Part shown: in pieces, positions 26,204-38,239 of the stretch
How the letters are laid out: every line of letters starts with the position of its first letter
Position numbering within the stretch: the first letter of the stretch is position 1
NCBI RefSeq assembly: GCF_037975245.1
Contig: NC_092570.1
Span: forward strand, 7,441,001-7,505,000
Direction of reading: 5' to 3'
DNA length: 64,000 nt
Origin: Apostichopus japonicus
Taxonomy: Eukaryota; Echinodermata; Holothuroidea; Aspidochirotida; Stichopodidae
Notes under the pieces: model-generated
The model's input: the letters and a program-made list of their open reading frames with translations, nothing else
Database searches by the model: none
Told to the model about the DNA's origin: nothing
Program-made: the position numbers and the translations under genes

Positions 26204-26494
26204 AGGAGAACCTCCGCCGACATCTGCGTCCGTGTGGCACACGATTGGTCGATAAAGCGAGAATTATTAGAAGCGTTTAAATGACCTCATGAAAGCATTA
26301 TTAAGGGAAAAAATGTTTACATTGAAAACGAAATCAACCGTGTTCGAATTTGCCGAGCAACGTTCAAAAACGCGTCCTAGAAGAGGAGAGGGTTCGATTT
26401 TTTTTTGCGGGAAAAACAAGGCACGCGTGGCCCGTGTCAGCGTCCGAAAGCACGCTAGGTATAGGCTATATATATTTACACGTATGTACACACA
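26201..26494. other. Unique GC-richer island between two TA tracts
   Basis: About 290 bp of complex, CpG-containing sequence (for example CGCCGACATCTGCGTCCG near 26216) sandwiched between two long TA arrays. The open frame at 26289..26627 runs into the TA array and has no known domain. I assign no function. Confidence 0.4.
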
Positions 26495-26613
<119 letters not shown>

Positions 26614-26957
26614 CGCATGGTTATTAATGCGATATTTAGGTCACAATTATTGATGGGTACACTATACACGCTACAGTCACAGGGAGTTGCTATTGAAGTC
26701 TCACGTATGGTAGGAGTCGATCTATGAATACAATATACTGTAAACTCACAAAATGTTGCTGTGGCGGTATATATCTTCCAATCAGCATTCCCGGCGTATA
26801 TAACCAGTTGTTATATTCTCAAAATATTTACTGGTTGAAAATTCAATTTAGCATGATCAAATTTCAATGCATAATCTGTTGTGATTAGTGACCAATATGA
26901 CCAGAAACTATAATAAATAAAACATATTTGACAACATCTCAGAAGACAACTTGAAGT

Positions 26958-27234
26958 AAGATGTAATGATATTAGACAGGCATTATATATAGTTAAATAT
27001 TCATATTGAAATGATGACGTCAGAGTATTGACTTGCCTTAATGGAGAATAGACTTAGAATAGTATGATGTAATATCAGACAGGCATTATAGTTAAATATT
27101 CATATCGAAATGATGACGTCAGAGAATTGACTGGCCTTAATAGAGAATAGACTTAGAATAGTATGATGTAATATCAGACAGGCATTATAGTTAAATATTC
27201 ATATCGTAATGATGACGCCAGAGAACAGACTTAC
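26958..27234. repeat. Tandem repeat of about 100 bp, 2.7 copies, carrying CRE palindromes
   Basis: The word GACAGGCATTATA recurs at 26975, 27078 and 27177, giving periods of 103 and 99 bp. Each unit also has TTAAATATTCATAT and GATGACGTCAGAG. The full TGACGTCA palindrome is intact in copies 1 (27015..27022) and 2 (27114..27121) and mutated to TGACGCCA in copy 3. Confidence 0.92.
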
Positions 27235-28765
27235 GAAATTTCGATATTAATGCTAGTTTGACAATTTCAAGCCGTATGTAGTTACATACAAAGATTAAAC
27301 TACGATAGCATGATTCTTCAATTCCTAATTTCATCTTTGGCTATATATTGTCATCGAAATTAAGTAAATAAATCAATTTATCATCGAAAACTATGAATCT
27401 GTATAACGACGCTTTTTGTTTTAATCTCAAGTTTCGTGATACCTTTCCTCATTCAACTTATAGGCCTACAATTAAAGAGAAATGAATGCAAAATGTTGGA
27501 AATTATATGAAGAAAAATCCTTTTTTTGATATTAGCTCCGAAAGACCAAGATGGCGTATAAATAAGATGTGCAGCTAGACCTTCAAACTACATGATTTTC
27601 TGTTCTCTATACATATACTGTGATATATACATATATGTATTGGTTGAGTGACATCATTTATTGAAATTGGATTCGTCATAATTAGTATTTGAAATCATGT
27701 CCCGAAGAGTTATATACCCCCGTTTTTACAACTGCAGTGGAATGAGAGAGGTATAACAAGGGTTATGAACCTAATTCCCCCCCCCCCCACCCATGTGAAC
27801 ACTCATCATGTGATAATAGGCCTTCAACAACTACTCGGTAACTCTGGCTAGTAATGGAAACCATTTGTTTACTGGCTTTGCAGTTTTTTTATCAATCCAT
27901 ATACCTCACACCTCTATCCTCCCTTGACCTAAAACGACCTTACATTTTGACGCCATCAGATTTTCTACTAACAGGAATACTAAAAACAAAATAGGGGAGG
28001 AGGGGAAATTTTGTGAGTTTTTTTAGGATGGAGAGTATAATGTACGCTCGGTTGACTCTTTAGACACGATATGGTGAATGTTCTGACACTAACCGCTGGC
28101 CTTGGCGTTTCCTTTCCGTTACGAGGGCGCGTTGACGCTCACTATGAGAGCGGTTACCTCACACCCCTCTCACACCTTTCTAAGACGTTTGTTTACCTTC
28201 ATCCTACTTGTGTTCGCGGTTCCTATAGTATATGCGAACGTGAAAAGATGGTTACATTTCGTGGCATGCAACAAGGTAATATTGGCGGAAGTTATTTTGG
28301 GGCATATCGCATATAAAGGGTTGGTCTATGTATAGCTGCATGGGGTGGGTGAGGGAGTGGGGGGGCGGGTAAAATCGGGATTGCAGCCGAGTACATGTAA
28401 ACATTCGAGCCCGAGCTCGAGGAATAAATATAAAGTAACATCATTTAAGTAACAACAAAATTATACGTGGACTAGTATGGACTCGGTCTCAACGTATTAT
28501 ACGGTCCTTGGTCTGAAGTACCATTTCGGACTGCTCAGAGCCTCCAATTCGGAGTCCACGGGAAGTGACTCGGGTCCGAGTCCGGACACGAATACTGTTA
28601 CCCTGGTCGATGCTTTCAATGTGCCCGACACTACGTTCCATTATATGATAATCCAATTTTTAAATTGTTTATTCTCTTTCTACATCGACCACGCCCCCCC
28701 CCCTCCCCCTCCTTAAGCATTTTTCAAGATAAACACAAACCTATTTACGCCGAAAATATGTTTAA
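27235..28765. other. Intergenic DNA
   Basis: No gene recognised. A C12 run is at 27777..27788 and a C10 run at 28694..28703. Two overlapping open frames near 28071..28335 occupy a GC-richer stretch but show no domain. Confidence 0.45.
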
Positions 28766-29388
28766 GACCCGTACACATAGCTTACATACACATGATCCGT
28801 ACACATACATATACATGATCCGTACACCTACACATGATCCGTAAACAAACATACACCTGATCACACATGACCTATGCACACACATGATCCGTGTGCATAC
28901 ATACACACATGTTCCGTACACATACATAATCATGTTCTGTACACATACATAAACATGATCCGTACACATTCATACACATGATCCGTACACATGCATACAC
29001 AGGATCTGTACACATACATATACCTGATCCGTAAACATACGTACACATGATACACATACAAACACACGATCCGTCCACATACATACACATTCTCCGTACA
29101 CAAACATACACATGATCCATACACATTCATACACATGATCCGTACACATGCATACACAGGATCTGTACACATACATATACCTGATCCGTAAACATACGTA
29201 CACATGATACACATACAAACACACGATCCGTCCACATACATACACATTCTCCGTACACAAACATACACATGATCCATACACATACATACACATGATCCGT
29301 ACACATATAAACACATGATCCGTACACACACATACACATGATCCGTACACATATAAACACATGATCCGTACACATACATTCACATGAT
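28766..29388. repeat. 23-bp minisatellite with 157-bp higher-order repeat
   Basis: Units of about 23 bp of the form GATCCGTACACATACATACA, with frequent variants (ATCCGTAAACATACG, TTCTCCGTACAC, GATCTGTACAC). A block of about 157 bp starting at the GATC at 28980 is repeated almost exactly from 29137. That shows duplication of a multi-unit block. Cys/Val/Tyr-rich open frames on the minus strand are repeat artefacts. Confidence 0.93.
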
Positions 29389-30409
29389 GGTACGCGATGA
29401 ATGCAAAGTATAAGTTATTCATTTGGTATATTACAATAGCGACGTGATTCTGCTATTGATAGTTTAATTCTCTTTTCTCTTTTCCCTCTCCCTATGTCCC
29501 GGCCACTAGCCCCTCGTCCTCCCTCATCTTCTTCCGTAAGAGGTATAGGAATTTTGGAAGGAAGGTGCAGCCACAACTTCACTACCACAACGAATGGTAA
29601 CATACTTTGATAGACAAATGGGGGAGAGGTAGGGAGGGAGGTGTCGTTTGTAAATGTCGATATAGTGAAGAGATATGTAATTCTTTTGTAAAGTCTGTGT
29701 ATTTTCTCTCCCCCCTATAGAAGCATGTATGGTATGCCTACATATCATCCCTGAATGTCAAATGTTTACCCAACTACCGGGTAAACAGAATGAAGGGGGA
29801 GGAATGCGTCCAGTTGGTTGGTTTTAAGGCCCAAAGGTAGTCTCTTCGACAAATACTTTTTGCCTATTCTTAAACAAATATATTTACCAGGGCCTTGAAA
29901 GGCAAACAATAGTTTGTGCTCGAGATCCGCCCGTCAACATACAAAAGTGGTTTGTTTTGGCGCAAAACCACTTCTCCGAAACTGCTATGTCAACTTGAAA
30001 TCTTTTGAGTGGTAGTCAAATGATTCGTAACTATACAATACACTCTTTCCATACCGCTATTGTAAGACCTCTATCGATACCGTTTTGTTCCTTTATTGTT
30101 TTACAACACAGGTATACAAAAAAACGTTTCGGTCTCAGTGATACGATATCAGTTGGAAAAGACATGATTTTAACAGTTTTTCCCCGTATATCAATCATTT
30201 TTTGCTGTCGTTGTTATCTAAGCGTGATGAGGGTTTCACTGAAGGTGTTACTGCAAACATTACATGCATATTATATTTCATTAATAATTAAAGGAGTTTG
30301 CGTTAATATGGGCAAAATGCCAGGACCATTTATCGTATACATTATCACATACTGACTTACCTTACAATATACGATTACATTAAGAACAACGACATTTTAA
30401 ACCTCTATT

Positions 30410-30443
30410 CATGGAGTTGTTTCTTAGGGCTAAGAACCCCATG
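30410..30443. repeat. Imperfect hairpin, CATGGAGTT-type arm
   Basis: CATGG (30410..30414) pairs with CCATG (30439..30443), and TTCTTA (30421..30426) pairs with TAAGAA (30431..30436). An asymmetric internal loop separates the two stems. The 5' arm CATGGAGTTGTTTCTTA shares CATGGAGTT with the hairpin at 12121..12147. Confidence 0.6.
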
Positions 30444-31032
30444 GTCAGTCGATGTCAGGGCACGTAAAGCAAGATTTTCAAAAAGGGGGGGGGGGGGGTT
30501 GTGTCTTTCCTTCTCCTGACCGATGACTGCTAGATGGAGAGGGGGTTGTCATTATATTTTGAAATTCATGACCGACCCTTCATGAGCACATCAGTTTTAG
30601 GCATTTGTTTGTTTGTTTTTTGATGCATATAGTCATAGGCCTGTTTTATTCTGATCACAATATTTTTCACCGTCAATTCATTTCAGAGATCTTTGAGACA
30701 GCAACTATATTCACTTCGGTCACTATGCCCAGTTCGATGGCAAACGTGAAAAACTCAGTATATAGCATCCTTCGTTAGTTTTGGTGATATTAAATAGCAG
30801 ACTATATTCACACTGATCAGTTTTCTTTCAAGTTAACGTTTGAGTTTACTGCACATACGTCACTCTGACGTCAGTCATTATAATATACCTATAACCTGCC
30901 TGATCAGCTGTTTCTGTTCAAAGAAGGACCGCTTGAAATATTCGGTTTCCTTAGTACGGAAGCTCAGTGGCTCTTTATGAAATCTCTTCGTGATAATGAC
31001 AAACCCAAAAATTAAAAAAAGGAATAACATTT

Positions 31033-31073
31033 TGACTCATGACGTCAGCCGCAAATATGTCCGAGTCACGTGA
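31033..31073. promoter_or_regulatory. AP-1 / CRE / E-box site cluster
   Basis: TGACTCA (31033..31039, AP-1 consensus) directly abuts TGACGTCA (31040..31047, CRE consensus), and TCACGTGA (31066..31073, bHLH-Zip type) lies 18 bp further on. Three full-consensus bZIP/bHLH sites in 41 bp are unlikely by chance. No gene start is recognised nearby, so any enhancer role is inferred. Confidence 0.4.
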
Positions 31074-32030
31074 TTCGTTTATTTTACTTGATTATTTGCT
31101 CTGAAATTCATCACGTTATGGGAGCCTTGACGACGTGTTAATAGCTTTAACAATGATTATCCGTGTATTGACCAACATATACAAGTTGTAGTCGGTTTTT
31201 TTGTTGTTGCAATTTTGTAAGCTAAACAAACTATTCATGTATATGGTAAAGGCAAAATCAAACAGACAGGGAAGATTCTGCAACTCCCCTTTAATATATA
31301 TATATATATATATATAAACAGGGGAATTCCCGAACGTCTATAAATACGATTAGTGAGCCCAACGTATAGTCTAGTATTCTTATTGTGATTGCAAGAATAA
31401 CAAAGTGTTTTTTTTTCCTTTTCCTTTTTCTTTCTTTGAAAGAACTGAAATGAATAGAGTTTCAGGTCAGGTAAGGACAAGGGTCGAGAGATGAACAATG
31501 TCCAACACATCCGAACCTCAAATACGTTTACGACGACCTATTATTTTGTCTGTACTAGCCTATCCATTGTTACTATTGTACTATGGACAAATAGGCCCTG
31601 TGAAAAGGCAGTGTTGTTCAACAACAGTCCTTTTGCTTATTGAAACTAGCTATCTCTCAATGACATCAAAGATCTGTTGGGGGTTCCCTTACATTGTGAG
31701 AATCTTTTGTTGTCTATAAGAGACCCTTCTTTTCTTTTCTTTATCTGTAATAAAAGAGGAGTCGAAGCTATAGTAAAGGAGATTTATTGACAGATCAAAT
31801 TTTACCTCTGTTTACTATATGTATAGCCTAACCAAAGAAGTCTAGGGGGACACAATTGTCAGGATTGTATAGGTCGATACACTAGTTGTATACACTGTAA
31901 TATCTGAATATTGAGATGTTTCTCTTGAAAATACTATACTTAGTTAATTCCTAACACATCTGAGAAATTCATTTGAAGGAAGGTTAAAGCACCCGGTTAG
32001 TGCGTTTGCAGGACAAGTTCTCTAGCTATC

Positions 32031-32034
<4 letters not shown>

Positions 32035-32094
<60 letters not shown>
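32035..32094. repeat. (TA)n microsatellite
   Basis: About 60 bp of pure TA dinucleotides. Confidence 0.95.
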
Positions 32095-32096
<2 letters not shown>

Positions 32097-32415
32097 TTGG
32101 GCAGTACCGTATTATTTTATGTAACATTTTAATATACCCCGCATATGGAACTGCAATTGCCGGTGGTCAGAGTGGGACAAGCCTGATCGAGCCGTGCGGA
32201 AGTACGGCTTCTGTTGGTTAGCAAATTAATTTTATAAAACAAAAAGCAGACTATTTTTTATTTATATATTGGTAAGGGTATAGGCATACAAGCAAAATAC
32301 ACATCATAATGGAAGCTTTCGTACTTAATTACTTCAATAAATACTGGGAGGCCTGGCAAATGGCACCCTCCCCGGATGAGACCATTAGCATAAGGGGAAA
32401 AAATGAAAAATCCTT
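32095..32415. other. Intergenic DNA
   Basis: No gene recognised. A short hairpin GCCGT...ACGGC lies near 32191..32208. Confidence 0.45.
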
Positions 32416-32489
32416 CCCGGTGGCTGGGATGTTCCCCGGAAGAGAACTTTTCTTCCGGAGTTTGACTCACAAGCCCTCTAGCCACCGGG
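32416..32489. repeat. Nested perfect inverted repeats
   Basis: Outer arms CCCGGTGGCT (32416..32425) and AGCCACCGGG (32480..32489) are exact reverse complements. Inside them CCGGAAGA (32436..32443) and TCTTCCGG (32451..32458) form a second exact pair with a 7-base loop. The surrounding stretch of about 200 bp is much more GC-rich than its surroundings. Open frames on both strands (32309..32551 + and 32258..32536 -) follow from this composition and match no family I know. It could be a structured RNA, a foldback element or a mobile-element fragment. Confidence 0.7.
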
Positions 32490-33524
32490 TTCCTAAACAA
32501 CGTCCCCTCCCCTCCATCAGAGCCGAAGAGCATCATCCCAGCATAACATAAATTAGTTTATCTAAGGAGGATTTTAGAGTTTTTCATTTTAAGTAGGTTT
32601 TATTTATCATATACATGTAAGAAGGAGATTTTGAACTGTAGGGGGTCGAGAGGGGGGGGGGTGTTTTAGAATATTCTTGGTATTCAACAATTAATTGATC
32701 AAAAGAGAGGGATTGCGATTGCAGCATTTTGGTGGCAATATAACTGGGGATGTTCAGGCATATTCTAAGGGCATTATTATTAATAATATTTCATTTTGAG
32801 ATTGGAGTCTTAGAACAACTAAGTTGGCAACTGCGATTGCAATGGGGACAGAGAGGGGGTATATTGGGGACCGGTATGGGTTATATGGAGACAGGAGGGG
32901 ATATATGGGGACATGGAGGGGGTGGAGGGTCTAATATAAAATTATTGTGTATGTATGTTATAAGAACAGACATACATTACCATGTAACGGGGGGGGGGGG
33001 GGGTATTCGAACTTCGGTCTTATAGCGTACTTAAATTGCTAGATAAATTTCTGTCGGTAAATCCCTCCCGAAATAGGCAATGCAGAAATTTAAACAAAAC
33101 ATTAAAACTGAGTCATGCGACAACTTTTTTTGCCATAACAATGCGCTTATTCTATCAGTTGGGAATGAATAGCCTATGGAGGGATCCGAGAACTATGGTG
33201 GGGTTGGAAGCCATTTCTAACGATTCAATCGTAAGTCTATCCAGATAAGGTTAATATGCTTTTAATATCTCTTTAATATCTCTTTTGTTCATCATGTTGG
33301 TTATAATGTGTACTGCTTTGAATGGCCTGGCCGTATCACTTGGTCTAATCAGACCAACTTTATGAAACGAATCTGGCCGGCTGCTTTCTCCTCGATTCAT
33401 TTGAATTTAAAATCTTATTGGCGAGTTGTCTCTTTAAACTGTCTTAAAATTAAATTTAAAAAAAAGTTTGATACAACGTAGTCACATCAGTAAGAGGGTT
33501 CGCCGTGCCAAAATTCCAGCTGGG
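32490..33524. other. Intergenic DNA
   Basis: No gene identified. It includes a G10 run (32652..32661), a plus-strand G-rich patch of GGGGA/GGGG clusters (about 32844..32930) and a G15 run (32989..33003). Confidence 0.5.
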
Positions 33525-33640
33525 CGGGTTTGCGAAACAAATCTGGGCGTTTGGGTAAACATCTCTGCTCTCGAATCCCGCACCGACTTGGTAACCAGGT
33601 CGTCAGTAGGACGCCGAGCGCAACATGACCGTGAAGTTTA
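33525..33640 (-). repeat. Possible tRNA-derived SINE fragment
   Basis: On the minus strand, GCGCTCGGCGTCCTACTGAC, then CCTGGTTACCAAGTCGG, then GTGCGGGATTCGAGAGC line up with the A-box, anticodon-arm and B-box regions of a tRNA. The pairing of the acceptor ends is not evident and the 3' end is undefined. Confidence 0.42.
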
Positions 33641-35695
33641 ACATTTAGTCGAGAGGTAATGATATAAACAATGCAGTATCTAATTAAGTAATGAGTCTTA
33701 CAAAGGAACATATAACATCACGTGGTTCAGCAAAGAGGTAACCGCCGGTGCAACAATAGCGAACAAGTGGGGATGATTTACGAACAAAGGGTATTAAGAC
33801 ACGCCGATTGTTATGTAAATTGATCTGTTTTGGCGCGTGGTTAGGTTACATACAGTCTGGTGCACGTGTCAGAGTATGATGTAGCAACACTAGTATAGTA
33901 GGCGAGAGATTATACCGCGGTGCGATTAAATTACAGTAAAGAAACGCGCACATTAAATAGTATTTCGAAACTACCAAGATATATCTTTTAGGAACCGCCG
34001 TTTACAACAGTAGAAGCATCGAAGGAATTTTGTTTCATATCATGTATAAATATCTATGTGCTCTTTAATATATATGCTTCTCATCTATGATATAAAAAAA
34101 ATAATGAAATCCAAAATATTTTTACAACAGGTGTCAGTGGGCATATTTTGTCCGTTTTAACAAAATTATTTTTTATCGATATTTGACAATCACATGATAA
34201 ACAATGTATTCTTATCAAACTCGGCATGGTAAACACTACGTATATCAAACAAGTTTTCGAGAATGTGGGAATGAAATTCTTTCGCGGACAGGATTTGACC
34301 CGCGGACTGCCTATTGAAAACCCATATATCGTGTCTGGCTTATAATCCTTGCTCATTGGTGAGACTTTTGTTGTTTCCTTTCGGTTTCCCTTCAATTTGG
34401 AGGTCTTGTTGTTACCGTATTTATTTGTTTTTTCTAACATAAATCGCTGCAGGTCGATAACCGTGGTTTCAGTTATATATAGCTCTAAAAGAAAAATACG
34501 TTTGCTCGATAAACTTTTCATTAATGGCTCTCATGATTCAAAACGCGCAGCTCAATGCCAAGTTTCGAATTGGAGTTTTGAAAAAAGAAGTTCTTTATGT
34601 TATTTCCGGATATTAAAACACCAAACAAACAAAACAAAGCATAACTAGCTACTTACTAAGTTTTGCCATTTTAATGATTTTAATATTTTATTCATATGAG
34701 ATTTTTTTTACATGCTATTAATACTGGTATATAGAAAGCGTCTATAAGGGGACAGACATATTTGCTCAGACTGCACCCCATGGTATATCAGACCCTGGTT
34801 AGACCTTCATAATGTTTTTGCCCTCCCCCCCTTTTTTTCATTTGTTAAGAGGGTAAAAGGCGTCGAGATCACAGTATAGAACCTATCGTACGGACAGTGT
34901 ATAGACAGAGGTTTCTTTATATTGCCGCCTAGGCTAGCCAGACTACACACTTGTCTTTGTTTTTGCATGATCGAGCATGTAATAGTAGGCCTACTACAGC
35001 GGCATACTCTCATCTTCTAGAATTATCAGACCCATCTCTCGTTTCAGGAATTTTCTTCTTTTTTTTTAAATTTTTAATTCCATCGGAGAAATTTCAGGGA
35101 CTAGCTAAATTGTTTTAGATGGGTTTTTTTTTGGTATATAGAAAGTTTAAAAAGTTTGACTACAATTTATTCCATAAGTTATTATGTGTTATCAATTTAT
35201 AAATGCAATGATGATATGCATGATAATATAGGCCTATATAAATATATATGGAGGAAAATGCGATACATATATGGAAGACTTCTTTGCAAAATGCGGAAAG
35301 TTATTACATTTATATAATGTTCAGGGTTCTTTTTTAAGTTCTAAGAATGTCAACAAGAATTTCGTTGTGAAAGTTGTGATTTAACGTTTTTGCTTTGATT
35401 GTAACCATTTCAATACTGTTTAGATTTTTTTTTTGGGGGGGGGGGGCAGGTCATGTGACGTCACTACATTGTTTTGGTACAATACAGACCGGATGCGTGT
35501 TGTGGATATCTGTAAGACGCATGTATATCATATAGTGTAAAGGAAGTCAAAATGGTTTACGTATAGTGGACTTTTGTCGGTAAACTCTTCTGTAGTATCT
35601 ATTTTGATAAACAGACCAGTGACGTAATCCCGGGATGCGGGGTTGCGAGGAGGGAGGGCGGGGTTGTGGTACTCTGGTCCCAGACCCAGATAATC
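33641..35695. other. Intergenic DNA
   Basis: No gene recognised. The 146-codon open frame at 34081..34521 (-) is the longest non-repetitive one outside the Sox gene but shows no domain, and another frame overlaps it on the plus strand. TAGGCCTA occurs near 34985 and 35228. A G12 run (35435..35446) is next to a CRE palindrome (35456..35463). Confidence 0.45.
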
Positions 35696-35752
35696 CCCTC
35701 CTCCTCCTCCTCCTCCTCCTCCTCCTCCTCCTCCTCCTCCTCCTCCTCCTCA
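35696..35752. repeat. (TCC)n trinucleotide microsatellite
   Basis: About 18 perfect TCC/CTC triplets. The poly-Glu and poly-Arg frames across it are artefacts. Confidence 0.95.
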
Positions 35753-36237
35753 AACCATCCAAAATTATAATGAAAGCAGTTGAAACTGAAGAAATGTAAA
35801 GCCACATGCAGCCATGTTTGAATCACAACTGTCGCCAAAAGAGCGCCCTCCTCTAATGAACCGTTTCGTTCAGAACTCTATCCAATGTTACCCTCCCCCC
35901 CCCCTTCCTTTGTCCTTCCTCCCCGGGGCATGGACTATACCTGAAAACCATTCACCTGTAATGTGATTTAAACCTATATGCCTTTAGTTAACACTGCATG
36001 AGCCTCCCTGTATGTAACATATAACGTTTGTATTCATTTTAATGGTATCATATTAACACAACCATTTGGTTCACCAACTCCATTGTTGACTTTCAATAGT
36101 GAGCCACGCGAGGAGTTGGGACTTGAAGATAACATTTTCTTTTTCAATTTCTAATACAAAAAAGAAACAATATTTTCTTTGGATATTGCGTTATACACAC
36201 TTGATTGAAAACTAACATTTACTACGCATACTATACG
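35753..36237. other. Intergenic DNA
   Basis: No gene seen. A C10 run is at 35895..35904. Confidence 0.5.
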
Positions 36238-36302
<65 letters not shown>

Positions 36303-36304
36303 TT
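36238..36304. repeat. (TA)n microsatellite
   Basis: TA dinucleotides with AAATATA and ACATA interruptions. Confidence 0.94.
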
Positions 36305-36977
36305 GCCCACCTTATGACATTCTTAAATGTACCAAAAAACTTCGAAAAAGCCGTTAAAATATGCACGTGGCGCCCAGCAGGGTAAAAAAAAACAAATTAC
36401 TGGAAAAGATTTGTGATATCGTTGAGGAAAAAGTACTTTAATTAGAGATAGATTCTACCCACAACACGGTAACAATAACCGCCTTATGCTTTCTTACGCT
36501 TGGAAGGAAGGTCGTGCATATAAGCCGGATAGCATCGCGGTACACACACACACATTTATATATACATGACGTCATCGCCACTGCAAACAAGGGGTTTATT
36601 GAGGCCTCATGCAGTACTATTTGGAGTTCGTTGATTGACCCTATATATTCCCCAAAAAGTACATTTGAAAGGTCGCGATGAGAATACACGCTCCTGTTGA
36701 TATCACTTGGTTAAAAGTTTCTGATGCACCAACCTTGTTTAATTACCCAAAACAGAAGTTTGATTTGTTATGGTCTCCCTGAATTTCAGACACTATATTA
36801 TGACACTTTCTAATTATTCTTGTATTAAAGGGACACGCACCTCAAAGCGTGCCGCAACAAGGCGTTAAAAATCCTTCAACTGCTATACATGTCATATAAT
36901 ACATACACAATGTGAGAAAGGTGATGTCTATAGCATAGGTCCCTTAGTAACAGAAAAGGTCACATACATTCACGTAT
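36305..36977. other. Intergenic DNA
   Basis: No gene seen. A CRE palindrome lies at 36567..36574 after a short (CA)n run. Confidence 0.5.
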
Positions 36978-37052
36978 AAATATAGCCTATATATAGCATG
37001 CATATATATAGCCTACATATATAGCATAGATATATAGCCTATATATATTTAC
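36978..37052. repeat. TATAGCCTATATATAGCAT short tandem repeat
   Basis: About four irregular units built from TATAGCCTA and TATAGCAT words separated by TA steps. Confidence 0.75.
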
Positions 37053-38186
37053 ACTATTACATTAAAGCGATCCGACTATGTGATATGTTAAAACTTTTCT
37101 GTATTAATACTAATAGATTATTGATAATACCGTATTGACTACTGTATAAAGTTATGAACAGTTAATACCTAATATTCATGTTTCTGTATTATCTGTATAC
37201 GGCCGTGCGATGACATATACACGAGCAGGGGACGTCTCCCCGCGTAAGCTGACAGCATTACACCTGAACACCCTTGCCAGCGACTGACTTGTATATAAAT
37301 ATCACGTGCAAAGTTCCTTCAGCAAACAAACGCTGCATCTCTATATAGTTCTTGAGAAACACTTACATTATGAAGGAAGTTAACACTATTCATGTAGTAC
37401 CATGTTATAAAATTCTTGTTGCAAACACAAAAGAAAATATGAATGCTTGATTGTGGCGGCTGTAAGCCTATTATTAAGCCCTGCCACGCGGACTCTTTAA
37501 CAGTCTGCTACATCGCTTTAAGTACATTTTCATCAAGACAGATTACATAGCAATGTTGCGTGCAAGAATATCCACCTAAGGTCACGTGGATAATATCGCT
37601 TTACCAAAATGACATTGTAAAAGTTTTAATACCGCACTGACAACTAACTTCAAACCGGTGTGTGAATTGCAAACAACGCCGGGGACGGAAGATCACTGTG
37701 TTTAACAGAAAATATGGAGTCAAAGAAAAGAAAACGATTGAACTTTTACAAGAACTGGTATGGATTATGTTCCACAAAGCCATTTTCGCTTAAATTTTCA
37801 AAATGTAGTGTAGGGATTTTCAACCATTGACTTGACAGAATTGGTCACAAACTCACACAGTATATATGTTTTATTTTTGTTATACAAATAGTAAGTAAGC
37901 ATCAGTCACAAAGTTACCCAGTCACAAAGAGTCACAAGTAGTCACAAAAGATGGAAAAGTTTCACCCTGCTCAAATTTAAAAACTGTTTATTCTGTCACT
38001 TGAATACATTCCAGACTCATTCACAAAGGAATGCTCTTTAGTTGCTTTATTTTCAAAGACAATTTCAAGAGGCATCACGCACATATATACAGAAAACCAT
38101 AACAAAGAAAAATCTATTATTTTCAAACGTTTTGCCTCTCATTCTTTACAGAGTTCTCTCTCTCACTCTTTCTCTGTATAAATACA

Positions 38187-38187
<1 letters not shown>
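37053..38187. other. Intergenic DNA
   Basis: No gene recognised. A run of AGTCACAA words (37905..37945) repeats four times irregularly. Confidence 0.5.

Positions 38188-38237
<50 letters not shown>
38188..38237. repeat. (TA)n microsatellite
   Basis: About 50 bp of pure TA. A shorter TA tract lies at 38600..38633. Confidence 0.94.

Positions 38238-38239
<2 letters not shown>

Larger units (their letters stand above)
29389..32034. other. Intergenic DNA
   Basis: No gene identified. It contains a G14 run (30485..30498), a short TA run (31292..31316), an imperfect hairpin (30410..30443), CRE palindromes (30866..30873 and 31040..31047) and a TCACGTGA E-box (31066..31073). Confidence 0.5.

Noticed and set aside
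28745-29422. Cys-rich frames that look like a secreted cysteine-repeat protein
   Set aside because: The 23-bp unit gives a 23-residue periodicity in every frame. There is no signal peptide or exon structure, so it is a minisatellite artefact.
32258-32551. Overlapping 80- and 92-codon frames on opposite strands
   Set aside because: They arise in a GC-rich patch dominated by inverted repeats. Mirror-image openness argues against real coding.
34081-34521. 146-codon minus-strand frame as a gene
   Set aside because: Composition is typical of AT-rich chance frames, another frame overlaps on the plus strand, and no domain is recognisable.
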